Below, piece by piece: positions 1 to 10,234 of a stretch of DNA of 64,000 nucleotides (positions are counted from its first letter, which is position 1; the number at the start of each line of letters is the position of its first letter). The notes under the pieces are model-generated. The model was not told where the DNA came from. It did no database searches and worked only from the letters and a program-made list of their open reading frames with translations. This DNA comes from Nothopassalora personata (Eukaryota; Ascomycota; Dothideomycetes; Mycosphaerellales; Mycosphaerellaceae). The position numbers were made by a program, and so were the translations under genes. The stretch covers positions 7,440,001 through 7,504,000 of the forward strand of contig CM066287.1 of NCBI GenBank assembly GCA_033816765.1, written 5' to 3'.

Positions 1-336
1 GCCCGTAGGGAATCACGTATGATGACTCCGGCATGAAGATCATACCACATTTTGAACCGTATCAATCATCGAAGTGGACCAATTTGACAGCTATACCTAC
101 CTGTACATTTTCGACATGGCTGACCGAGGGCTGACTGGGCACACTTCCAACAACACAAGCATAGCCCTAACTGTCTGGATCCCAGCTCTTGAAACTTCAT
201 TCTTTGAACCACACCGCTGGAAACCTGTGCGGAAGATCACTTTCACAGCTGTGCGGTGGTCAGAATGCCCAAGGAATTGCGCCGAGCATGGAGATATGCG
301 TGCTGTGGGATCATTCAACAGAAGAGAAAGCTCTGT

Positions 337-382
337 AGCTCTGCAGGCGAGCATGGGCTCCGAGAGCTCCGCCTGCAGAGCT
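337..382. repeat. 13-bp perfect inverted repeat (hairpin)
   Basis: The arm AGCTCTGCAGGCG at 337-349 is the exact reverse complement of 370-382, with a 20-nt spacer that itself contains a CTCCGAGAG motif repeated just downstream. The DNA or any transcript could form a stable hairpin. No gene is recognised around it, so its role is unknown. Confidence 0.7.
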
Positions 383-453
383 CCGAGAGCTTTCGGCTGG
401 CAACGAAGCTTGAAGATTAGGCATCATATACAACTGACAAAAGTACTTCGGCA

Positions 454-507
454 ATACCCGCACCTGTTGCACTGCAACTTATACCCGCACCTGTTGCACT
501 GCAACTT
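454..507. repeat. 27-bp tandem duplication
   Basis: A 27-bp unit is present twice, head to tail and without mismatch (454-480 and 481-507), ending 6 bp before the tRNA-Arg gene. It looks like a recent slippage or repair duplication in the tRNA 5' flank. Confidence 0.85.
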
Positions 508-513
508 AGCTTG

Positions 514-643
514 GTCCGGCTGGCGCAATGGTAGCGCGCCAGACTTCTACCGTGGTATATCATGCCAAACCGTGTCTTGGGATTAACTACTCGACATCGG
601 AGGCGAAATCTGGAGGTTGAGGGTTCGAGTCCCTCGTCGGATG
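514..643 (+). tRNA. tRNA-Arg (anticodon TCT) with 58-nt intron
   Basis: All tRNA arms can be folded. The acceptor strand GTCCGGC (514-520) pairs with GTCGGAT (636-642, with two G-T pairs), and G643 is the discriminator. The D arm is GCGC-AATGGTA-GCGC (523-537). The anticodon stem CCAGA/TCTGG (539-543 and 609-613) closes a loop with anticodon TCT at 546-548. The T arm is GAGGG-TTCGAGT-CCCTC (619-635). A 58-nt intron (550-607) sits at the canonical position one base 3' of the anticodon. It decodes AGA arginine codons; CCA is added after transcription. No other tRNA is seen in the window. Confidence 0.95.
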
Positions 644-646
644 CTG

Positions 647-653
647 TTTTTTT
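647..653 (+). terminator. RNA polymerase III T-run terminator
   Basis: Seven consecutive T residues start 4 nt after the tRNA-Arg discriminator base. This is the expected Pol III termination signal and supports the tRNA being a functional locus. Confidence 0.85.
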
Positions 654-1553
654 GGCCATTCTGCATCGACTGGTGGTAGTCATTCAAGCAATACAAGACG
701 AGGTACGGATGTTCAAAGTTGGTATGTGGTAGACAGGACCCTGAACTCTCATGAATTTTGGCCGCGGACTCTTTGTACCTCGGCTACCACGCGAGCAGGA
801 ATAACATCCAGTTCCACGACCCGCATCTCGCATAGAACATGAGGCGCTGATACTTTATCGCACGTATGCAAGATATGATGTGTACGATTCTCCTTTTGCC
901 TCGCTCAATGCCTTTGGATGTATACAGAATACACCACTGCAATGCCTTTCACGATCGAGGAAGCCACACACCTGAAGATGCTGCAGCTATTGCCAAAGTT
1001 TTGCTCAGCGTCGGTAGTGAATACCAGGCCTTCTCCCGATGTCAAGCATCGCAATCACGTTAACGCGTGTCGTATGTCTAGAGAACGCTAACTTGCACAG
1101 GCGCTTGCAGCTAGGCAGCGCCAATCCTGCGGTCCTGGAAAACGGCATGACTGAAAGACCTGCAGAGAACATCACGAAGCCGAGCCAGACCTAGATCATT
1201 GCTCGCGATCAAAGCACCGGCGAAGTTGTGAGTTACGCACAATGGGGGGAGCTTCATGCCGGCGACGATGAGGTCGTTTCGGAGACAGATCCGAAGGTAT
1301 CCGATCCCCGAACGTCGAAGTCTAATAGATGACTCTTTGACCTCAAGCATGTGATAGGACCAAAAGCGCGCAGCCGAAGGATACCGCCTCAAATTATTAC
1401 CGGGCATGGGACAAAACCTGATGATTGATTTAAGGACAACTGCGAGCCGAGGCATTAGGAGGCCCTATTGTAGGAGATCGGGAGTCCTCGCAGCCATGGA
1501 GTGGCATGAGCGACAAGATATCAAATACTTACCTTCTTTTGCTTAGTACTCAG
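654..1553. other. Intergenic stretch, no gene recognised
   Basis: Open frames here are short, overlap on both strands and show no recognisable domain or codon pattern. Nothing else is supported. Confidence 0.5.
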
Positions 1554-1791
1554 TACCCTTGGCACTCTCCGTGGCCGGGGAGCCGCATATGCGCTCACAG
1601 CCTGGCCATTCGAGCAGGCCCACAAGGACAGCATTGCCGTCTACCTGGACATGAACGCAGCTGGAGACGCGAGGCGCATCTACGAGCGCCTCGGGTTCCA
1701 TCGAACGGGTATCGTTTCCCTTGACCTGTCGCGATATGGCGGTGAAGGGAGCTACTCTCATGCAGCATGTATAAGAGAGCCACGTGCATGA
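1554..1791 (+). pseudogene. C-terminal fragment of a GNAT N-acetyltransferase
   Basis: The frame from about 1554 to the TGA at 1789-1791 encodes the acetyl-CoA-binding half of a GNAT-fold acetyltransferase. Seen in order are a Leu-Arg-Gly-Arg-Gly-Ala turn (motif A, normally R/QxxGxG/A), a Trp-Pro-Phe-Glu-Gln-Ala helix, a Val-Tyr-Leu-Asp-Met-Asn strand and the hallmark RRIYERLGF motif B. The sequence just before (TACTCAG at about 1547-1553) resembles a 3' splice site, so this could be the last exon of a gene. However, I could not find upstream exons carrying the N-terminal half or a start codon, so it is called a fragment. The substrate is unknown. An intact multi-exon gene with unusual introns is the alternative. 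Confidence 0.6.
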
Positions 1792-4700
1792 CTACTGAAG
1801 TCGTGGCGAGGGCCGTTGACTGAGTCCGTTGCTGGCGACAGCGCTTCGTCTCTCCAAGAATGAAGGCCGGCGCTCGGGCCTGCTAAGGTGTCGCTGCCTT
1901 GCGTGGTATACGGCAAGCGCGTCGACCTTGACGATCGATTGCAACAAAACCATGCAGATTTGCCATGTGTATTCTGCTATAATGCGGCAACAAACCTTGT
2001 CCTCGGCCATCGTGGGCTATGCAAGCCGTCTCCAAGGATTAGACGGGCATGACAGCCGATATCGATAGAAAGGTACAGCTTCTATATCGCGACCACATTT
2101 CCGTACCATGGTGACCAGCTCACAGTGTTGAAGTAATGCACCGGTACAACTTGAACCACTCTCTGCTTGTATAGTCAGCGACATGTCGCCCACTGTTGCC
2201 CTTCGACATTCTTTATCATGGACTTTCGCTTGTGACATTTCCAAGAAGGTCAGACCAACGACAATGCCGCGTGAAGTGGATCCTTGGCTGGATCGACTAA
2301 GGTCTGACATGGGTCATTAGCAATGGTCTGCCAATCATCTCAATGCATTCTCTCTTGCCCTCCCGTGCCGCATTAGCAGAGGCCGGACCTGTTCTCGTGG
2401 ACATCACCAATCTCAGCCCCAGCCAGCTCGCAAACATAACTGAGACATTGTTGTTGACATACAGGCTTGCGCAATTCGAGGACGACTAAAGAGGAACATC
2501 GTCCCAATCCAAGCTGTTCGGCATGCCTGCCAAGCTCAGACTCTGTCGTGTGATCACCCTCCGTATCGTTACCTTGCCTGTTTCATATTGTGCATTGTCA
2601 TCGATTCTTGTCGGCCATCTGCTAGGCCGCGGCCAGTAGCCTGCGCCGGCCCGCATAGGGAGAGCCCGCGGGAATGATAGCAGCCTAGGGCCAGCTGACG
2701 ATCAAGCAGCAGGTGCTAGCGGATCGTTGCAGCCACGCCACTGGTCATTTGCATGTGCATCTGCCTGCAGCTGCAGCAGCTACCCGAACAACCATGTGCT
2801 CTCTTCGCAAGCACCAATGATGCAATCGATACTGCAAACGTGTACCGGGCGTTGCCTTCGTCCTCTGCTTGGTGTGCGGTAAGGTTGTTGGCCGGGGATA
2901 GAGCTACCGGGCTCGCCGCTGAGCCTCAGCAACCATGTATTGCAGTCCATGCCAACTTTTATTACGCCCGCAGAGCAATCATGGTCCGAAGTAGAGAGCG
3001 AAGTACGACGCGGCAAGGAAGGCTAAAGTGTTGGCGTGCAGCTCAAACGCGTGGGATGTCCTGTACGGGCGATCTCTCTTGAGAATTAACACCGGCCATC
3101 TGCATAGTGGTATGCAGGCGGCCAGTATCAACGTCATGCGAGCTCTCATAGCTCTATTCGCGCGGTTTGGGGCGTTGTCATAGCAGGCTGAATGCCCATG
3201 TTGATCGCAAGGTATGATTGCAGGCGTGGGAGGTGCAGAGCTTCTCACGCAGAGCTCCCCTCAAATTCCTCGGTGCTGATTCGCCACATCTTATCCTTGC
3301 AGGACTGCTTCGATAGTGCAGCTGGCGGAGCTCTTAGCTGCGACAGTACGGTATGGCCGGGGAATGGATGCATATCTTTGGAGTGCGTACATACGGCCAA
3401 GGCACGTTTCGGGTCGTTGCTGAGGGAGCAGAGCTCGAAGGGGAGAACACGCGACTGCGGCGGCGGCAAGGGCCTCTTAGGAGCGCTATGCCATGAGTCC
3501 GCACGATCGCCTCTCTTAGTTCGATATGCAAGCAATCATGCTGCCGCATGCGTAGCCCGCTCGCGCTAGACCTAAACATGGAGATGTTACAGTGGGATAG
3601 AAAGGCTTGCGAGGACAGGTAGATGACTGTGGCACGCTATGTAAAAGCCATCCTATCCACCCTGCCATCAGCTCGATTCGCTGTCGGAAATTGTGTTGCT
3701 GCAGGCGTGCATTACTTTCCGCTCCTCAGCCCGCTAGAGGGCATATTCGTCTTGGTGGACTTGTCCTTTTGCGCACCCAAACGACCGCGGTTCCCTACTT
3801 CCAGATCGCCCGTTGGCAGCGCGGCTGAGCCCGCGTCGATCACCGTTCGGCGGGAGGAGGTTCGCTGACAAGAATCATACTCTCGGACTCATCAGGACGT
3901 GAGGTCGACGTCCATCTATTGCAGCCAGCCAACAGCGGAGACCGTCTGCACGCAGGAGGGTCTTGACTGCAGTACTCCTCTTTGGTCGCTACCACGTCCG
4001 CGGAAAGCGTTCCAGCAAGCGGCGAATCAGACAGCAAGAATTCATAGCTACATCTACGAACACTCTGTTCGAGACACACCGACTCAGCAGTCTCTTGTGT
4101 TGGCGAGTCTTCACCAGGTGAGTACACACGCATTTCCAGTAAGAGGTGCCCCCTCGCCGCCGCTGCCAGCACACCGGGTCAGTCACAATCTGGTCGCCAT
4201 CGGGCAGCCAATTCCACATCGCCGGCCTGGTATCTGGACGCCCGAACCAGGCCAATATCGATATCCCTTGCTTCCACCAACGCGCTGGAAGGAGGAGTGT
4301 CTCGGCGCGTCCATCAGATGTCTTCACGCAGCGGAGACAGAAGTGTCGCATTTGCGTCTGCGACAGAGCCAGAGCGTGTCGTATCTGGTATCCGGCGCAT
4401 GACGGCTATACTATTCTGACTGTGTCCGGTGGTCGTGGCAGCGGGAGCGGTGCTGACTATGTTGCGTGTGCGCGAGTCGTGTTTTTGGTGTGCTAACAGC
4501 CCCGCTAGCCGCTTCCCTTTCGTCATCCTCGCTGCAGGCCTTGTGCCACAGGCCGCTCTCTCGGTCAGCGGCAGGACTCGACCTTGCTTGACGTCTACAT
4601 CTTTTAGGGGTGGTTGGTGAGCACCTCTTACATACAGCGAGTGCCATCCCGGTTGTCGCCGTCGCTGCTCCAGGGTTCTCCAGCATAACCGCAAGCTTAT

Positions 4701-5040
4701 CTGCACTGCACGATCCCAAGGTTTGGCGAAGCGCGAACAAGGGACGGAGCGCAGCGAGCTGGTCTCCACTTGCAGCACGCGAAGCATTAGCATACTATAC
4801 CGCCGTACCAACAACGCAGCACCCAGCGCAGCGATCCATGCCATCGAGCAACCGGATCCCGAGCAACTCCAGAGCCTCACCGCCACCGGCGTGCAGCTCG
4901 AGACATTAATCCACGACATTGCGATATCTGTGCGACGGGCAGGCCACGGCAACAGCGCACCTCATGCCAGGTAGCGGGATGTGATGCTGGCCGTGTCGCA
5001 TCGAAGCTGAGAAGCGTTGCCTACTTTACACCGCGGTGTC
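1792..5040. other. 3.2-kb gene-poor stretch
   Basis: No gene is recognised on either strand. Frames of up to 212 codons occur (for example 4314-4952 on the minus strand) but have no domain, overlap one another and lack splice-supported continuity. The frame at about 4770-4974 on the plus strand has a protein-like composition just upstream of the Rsc7-like gene but no start codon, so it is not called. Confidence 0.5.
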
Positions 5041-7134
5041 ATGGAAGAATCGGGCACGATCAATCCAGCTGCTCTGAATGCGCCTGGTAAGCACTTCCTC
5101 CACCGGTCGCTGCTGTGCGACGCGTCGTCGAATGCGACAGCCCACCACGTCGTCGCCGCCAGCCGATGCCGCACGCACCGCATCTGTAGCCAGCGCTGAC
5201 TCTCCATCGTGCCATATAGCATCCACCATCGCACCCAACCTTCTCTCGCAACCGAGTCCGCGCGGCATCAAACGCAGTCGCTCTCCGAGCGCCAACAGCG
5301 GCACTGGGCAGGACCCCATAGGTGGTATGTACTTGTGCAAGATGTGAATATGCATAGCATAGCATTGGAGATACTGGTCGCCGCCTGATGTGATGGTGGC
5401 GACGACAATCGGCTGTCATGATGGGACATTATCCAAACATATGCTGACGTCTTGCAATCAGATGACGCCAAGACCAAGTCGAAGAAGCTGAAGGCAGAAG
5501 AGAGCCCCGTGCCTTCCTCAAACATGGCCATGTCTATGGCAGCTCCCGTGCACCACCCGGTAAAAACGCCCCACATCAGGACATCGTCACTTCCTCACGC
5601 ATCGCCGTCACAAGCATCGCCCCCGCGGTCTACTCCAGGTTCTGCCACCAAACCGCCCATGGTCAAAGCGTTGCCTACTGTTCGGGACCACACCACTGAC
5701 CAGCTCAACCCGGAAGGAGACGAATATCAACCTCGCGAGATAGATCCTGATGGCGAAACCAAAGTATCCGCCGATGGCTATGCCCTTGGAAACCGCAAGT
5801 TCAAGTGTAGGACCTTCCAGGTGCCCAACCGTGGCCAGAAGCTTTTCATGCTTGCCACCGAGTGTGCTCGCGTGTTAGGATACCGTGACTCTTATCTGTT
5901 GTTCAACAAGAACAGGTCGTTGTACAAAATCATTGCGAATCAAACGGAAAAGGACAACCTTATCCAACAGGAAATACTACCATATAGCTACCGCTCACGG
6001 CAAATAGCTATTGTCACCGCCCGCTCCATGTTCCGACAGTTTGGCAGCCGTCTGATAGAAGGTGGGAGAAGAGTCCGTGACGACTACTGGGAAGCTAAAG
6101 CCCGTAAGCAGGGCTTCACTGAAGAGGATGCTGCTGGCGAGAAACGACCTGGAGGAGCAAAGCAGCGGGAACTACAGGCTGCTGAAGCTAGTCATGCTAA
6201 TTCCTTGACTGCTTTGCCGCAAGGACAGATCATCTATAACAACGATGGCACGTTCGATGGCCAACCGCCTGGCATGGGACCGGTATCACTTGCGCCTCTT
6301 CCCATGATTCACTTGCCTAGCGACGAGCTCCGAGGCAGTAATCTGGGTGGTAACATTCGTCCCAGGCAGGAAATCACTGGACCGGCTTATATGGATAGGA
6401 TCCAGCAGAGCAGTGCCACTGATATCTTGACCCAGGCAGGACAGGCCGCGGAGTACAACAAGCAGCTTGGCCAAACTCGTGCCCATCGTGCCGGCTATCT
6501 GGACGATTACTGGCGACGGCCTCACGAGCAACCCGTGACAGAAGCTCAAACCACGCAAGCCGACGCTAACGCTGTTGCGCCGCCAACACTGCAAGCTCAG
6601 CAAGCTGTCGCAGGTTTGGGTGGCCAGCACCGTGGAGCAGACTCGATGTCGCACGCTGGGTCGCAGATGATTCCGCCCACGTACGCAGGCTACTCTGCTC
6701 AGCAGAATCAGATGACCTCCCCCGTACAAGCAAGGTCCATGATGCCACCCAGTCAAATGCACCAAGGCTCGCCTTCGATGACCATGAGTGCAGCAGCTGC
6801 TGGACATCGACAGACTCCCTCGTACGGCGGCTACCCTCAGAACCAAATGTGGCCGCCTCCACAGCCACAGCCGCCGCCTCTTTCACAGCCTCATGGATAT
6901 GGCCAGCAACAGCACTCCCAGATGCCTCCACCACAGATGCCTGGCCAGGCTGGTATGGGCTATTCGCAGATGTCCCAGATGGGAGCATACGCTGGCATGA
7001 ATCGAAGCATGTATCAGCCAAGTCCAAGTCCACAGCAATACGGCATGGGGATGCAATCCGGAGCCGGCCAGCAACCCGGGATGTACAACCCCGCCTCTGG
7101 AAATATGTCTCAGTACTACGGCGGGCAGCAGTGA
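5041..7134 (+). CDS. RSC/SWI-SNF chromatin-remodelling subunit, Rsc7/Swp82 family
   Basis: Proposed exons 5041-5086, 5163-5324 and 5462-7134 (introns 76 and 137 bp, GTAAGC and GTATGT donors, phases match), about 626 aa. The conserved CRC_subunit (Rsc7/Swp82) core lies early in the third exon, including the near-invariant MLATECARVLGYRDSYLLFN, the ILPYSYRSRQIAIVTARSMF stretch and a GRRVRDDYWE motif ending at AGEKRPGG. The family is a non-catalytic subunit of nuclear ATP-dependent remodelling complexes (yeast Rsc7/Npl6 in RSC, Swp82 in SWI/SNF). The N-terminus is Ser/Pro-rich with a basic KKLK patch. The last 200 residues are Gln/Met/Pro/Gly/Tyr-rich low complexity, typical of filamentous-fungal members. 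The core is certain. The first exon (starting MEESGTINPAAL) rests on splice phase and plausibility; a start inside 5078-5324 is the alternative. Confidence 0.9.
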
Positions 7135-8159
7135 TAGCACTCGTATCGTTTTGCATTTCTTGTAAATCCTTGGTCCAGGGCCTTCACCAAAATCGTTGTT
7201 ACCATGGGAAAGGCGTTGGCGTACGCACACATTGCGATGGTTGCATACAGTCGTTCAGTGTCTGCACCAGCCACTTCACCGTCAGTCTTACCAACAGCGA
7301 CAACAACAGCAATAACAACATCGATTGCTCGTTGTCTATCTGCTCGACCTCTCCCACCAACGCTCAGAATGGGCTTTTCCGGTTGGCTCTAGTCGGCTCT
7401 TCTTTCTGGATTCGGGCGTCATGGTATCTTGCATTCACGGCATTTTGCTTTTTGTTCGTCGTTGCATTTGTTGCGTTGCGTTTCGAAGGGCATTAATAGC
7501 ATGGCGGGACGGTTGGAATTGCCGGTGACGATACCCCAGATTGCTTTTCTCGATGCTGCTTTTTTGATCTTTCGCATACCCCTGGGTCTGCGAATGCGCG
7601 TGCGTGCGTGCGCGATTTTGGGCATGAGATATTTGACAAGTAGCGGTATACGAAATCACAGAATTTTTAGACGCAGAAGGAAGGCATTTCGCCTATATTT
7701 CAAGAGGAGGCGGCGGGACATCTCTTACGGTCTGTGATGAGTTGTTCGTTGAGGGGTTGTGGGAATTGGTGGTGTGCCCGACTGACGTGTCTGAACCACA
7801 CCTGAATGCATGCGTGAAGTTTGTTGTGGTGTTGTGATTGGTACGGTAGGGCTGCTGCCTCCTGCGCGTGCGCCGTGCAGGTACATGACAGCGGACACAA
7901 TCAAACAATACTGGAGCTTATTGTTGGTGGGTGCTGTCAATGCGGCCAGGCGTGCAGATGCCGCTGCATGTGTCAGAAGCCAGACGGAAAGATGCTGCTA
8001 AACCCAGACTGAAGGTGGTCCACTTTCAACGTCACAAGCAGAAGGACTTTGGTCATTTTTGACCTATCTCAAGGCGTATTGATCCGCTGTGCCATAAACA
8101 ACACATGAACCGCACAACCGCCGCCCTTATATCATATGTCCTCGTTCGATACCTTTTCG
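7135..8159. other. 3' flank of the Rsc7-like gene, no gene recognised
   Basis: T-rich and TG-rich sequence follows the Rsc7-like stop codon and is probably 3' UTR plus intergenic DNA. A short run of alternating TGCG occurs near 7597-7615. No conserved frame is seen. Confidence 0.5.
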
Positions 8160-8984
8160 TCATCCCTCTGAGTCATGTCCTCCACCTCGAACAGTTTTCC
8201 AATGCTGATCGCATTCTAGGTGGTTTGGGTCTCTATCGCTTGACTTGTCCTCCTTCGAGGCCGCTTCGTAATCGTCGCGAGTAATGTCGTCTGCCTTGAA
8301 GAGTCTACAAATGTACTCATCGGGAGAGTAGTTGCGGAGAGTCGCGAAGCGTGGCGCCTTGTCGCTTCAGATGTCTGGTGGCAGAAGTGTCCACAATCTA
8401 CCACAATGATAGACGGACACGCCGTATAGGGTGATGCACATTCATACCATGCTCGTGCTCGCACGTAGCTTCATGGGCCTCCGAGTACTCCGCCAAGAGT
8501 CTCTTGTCCTTCTGGCTCTTTGGTCCCCGACTGGTCGACGCCGGAAATGTCATCCCGGGGTGCTGGCAGTCGTGATGAAGCACAATGCGCGTGTCGTCCT
8601 TCTTTCCGATCGTTCTGCTGAATACGAGCACAACAATCGTAGATCTCGCACGTAGCAGTCCTGCCGCCGTATCTCTTGGAAAACTTCATATGGCGTGCGA
8701 GAACGCTCGGAAGCACACAAGTCTTGCCACACTTCCCGCAAGTCGCAATAGGGCTGATATAGAGCCCTGCTGCCTTTTCTGGGTGCTGGTTCGTGATATG
8801 AACAGCACTTGTCGCAAGTGCGGCACTTGTATCTCTCAGTTGCCACGTTGTAGCGCCGCAAGATTTGGTCGTGGAGACTGAGATTCTCACCGAAAGTCTT
8901 GTCACAGATCTTGCATGTGTACAGCTCCCTAGAGTGGTCCAAGCCTGCCTCTTGGGCGAACTTGTACCAAGATTTTGTTGGCAT
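8160..8984 (-). pseudogene. Frameshifted C2H2-like zinc-finger gene
   Basis: Reading the minus strand from ATG 8984, the frame starts MPTKSWYKFAQEAG and gives Cys-Lys-Ile-Cys and Cys-Arg-Thr-Cys knuckles. Protein-like sequence with more knuckles (CGKCGKTC followed by an ARH; CEIYDC) then continues in another frame. It changes frame again near 8600, 8450 and 8330, ending with an acidic tail and TGA at about 8162-8160. Each frame is protein-like only over its own segment, which indicates successive single-base indels rather than overlapping genes. No good GT..AG pairs sit at the frame changes. The function of the parent gene is unknown; a zinc-binding nucleic-acid protein is the best guess. Several small introns or assembly errors are alternatives. 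Confidence 0.55.
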
Positions 8985-9615
8985 CGTGAGGTCAGGGCCC
9001 TATCAACGTGGTCTACCTTGTAGTCCGGTCCTTTTGACGAGGTGTAAGGATTATGTGCGGCTGAAGCTAAAGAAAGCCGCCCCCATTGGATGTGATGAGG
9101 TCGATATGAGAAGCTGGTTGAGAGGTCGCGAGACAGTAATGTTGTTAGTGCATGTTAGCGGACCACTTTCGACAAAGGCTCTTGGTCTATGCCTTCGCAA
9201 CGCTGGCCACGCCCTCATGCTCTCCTTGAGCTGAGATGCGCGTGCTACACTCCTGGCCGAAGTCTTTTGTGAAACTACATGCTCTGGTTTACACTTGCAG
9301 CTCACCTTATGATTTCCTCCTTGATGTGTTATGACCTATACCCTGACCTCTTCCTTGCTCCTCTACTCCTGTAGCGGCGCTTGACCAATTGCAGTTGCCG
9401 CTCCGTACAACAAAGTCTGGCTGAGAGACACTCGGAGGGTGATAGCAGGATTTCAGAATCGCTGCAGGGTCGGGTAACCTTCGTGTTCAACTTCAATGGG
9501 TAGGGGTAGTAGCTTGCCGAGGTGTTGGTGGTGGACGTGAGGTAGGAAGTGGTGGTCCGCCTTTCCTCCCGAAAGTGCTCTCCATCGCGTACTTCATGAC
9601 TCCGACGTCGACCAC
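8985..9615. other. Intergenic stretch, no gene recognised
   Basis: Only short, mutually overlapping frames without recognisable features are present. Confidence 0.45.
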
Positions 9616-9915
9616 TCATCGCTCTATGGACACCTTCTCTAGAGAGTAATTGTCGGCGATGCCAATGGCGTGTCCCTGCCTCAGAACACGTTGTCGCGCG
9701 GCAGAGTTTTGCTCTCGAACCGACACCTTGCGCAGCCCAGGAGCGCCCTGCTGGCACGAACAGAAACATGCAATCAAGCGAAGGGTACCTTTATTACTCT
9801 CCGCGGCCACAGATCGCACGACATTCCGCAATGGTGCTGAGATGATGTCCTTACGTACGCAGGCGAGCACGCCCAGCGTCTGCTGCACGACCAGCACAAG
9901 GCCAATCCCAACCAT
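9616..9915 (-). CDS. Possible small membrane-anchored protein (low confidence)
   Basis: An ATG-initiated frame of 99 codons begins with about 17 hydrophobic residues (MVGIGLVLVVQQTLGVLAC), which could be a signal peptide or signal anchor. A basic, polar remainder follows. A possible intron (donor GTACCC near 9795, acceptor CAGCAG near 9740) would switch to a second long frame that ends at 9329. No domain is recognised. It is listed because the hydrophobic start and later sequence are more protein-like than the surroundings. Confidence 0.25.
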   Translation of the reverse strand: MVGIGLVLVVQQTLGVLACVRKDIISAPLRNVVRSVAAESNKGTLRLIACFCSCQQGAPGLRKVSVREQNSAARQRVLRQGHAIGIADNYSLEKVSIER

Positions 9916-10234
9916 GACGCTCAGCCAAGCCTGCAATGGTCAGCCATATGATGTCGGAGGCGAGCGGCATCGAAAGAGGAGAACCTCAGCCTAAGCGTTA
10001 TTGGCGACCATATATAGCCACTCCAGCATCCCAACACCTCATCATACCTAAGACTCACTAAATTCGAGCGTTGAGGTAGGAAAGCGAGGAAACACAGCAG
10101 ATCCCGGTCTTGTTCCAGAACGATTTTGTGGGCATTGCATTGCACGCTGTAGCATTGTCCGAATTGGGAAGTTGTTATTGCATTTGGGTTGAGCGTTTTG
10201 TTTCCGGGACGTGAACGTTTGTTGCCACCTCGCT

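Noticed and set aside
4314..4952. 212-codon minus-strand ORF
   Set aside because: It has no domain, a Cys/Arg/Trp-rich composition atypical of fungal proteins and overlaps several other frames; an accident of GC-rich DNA.
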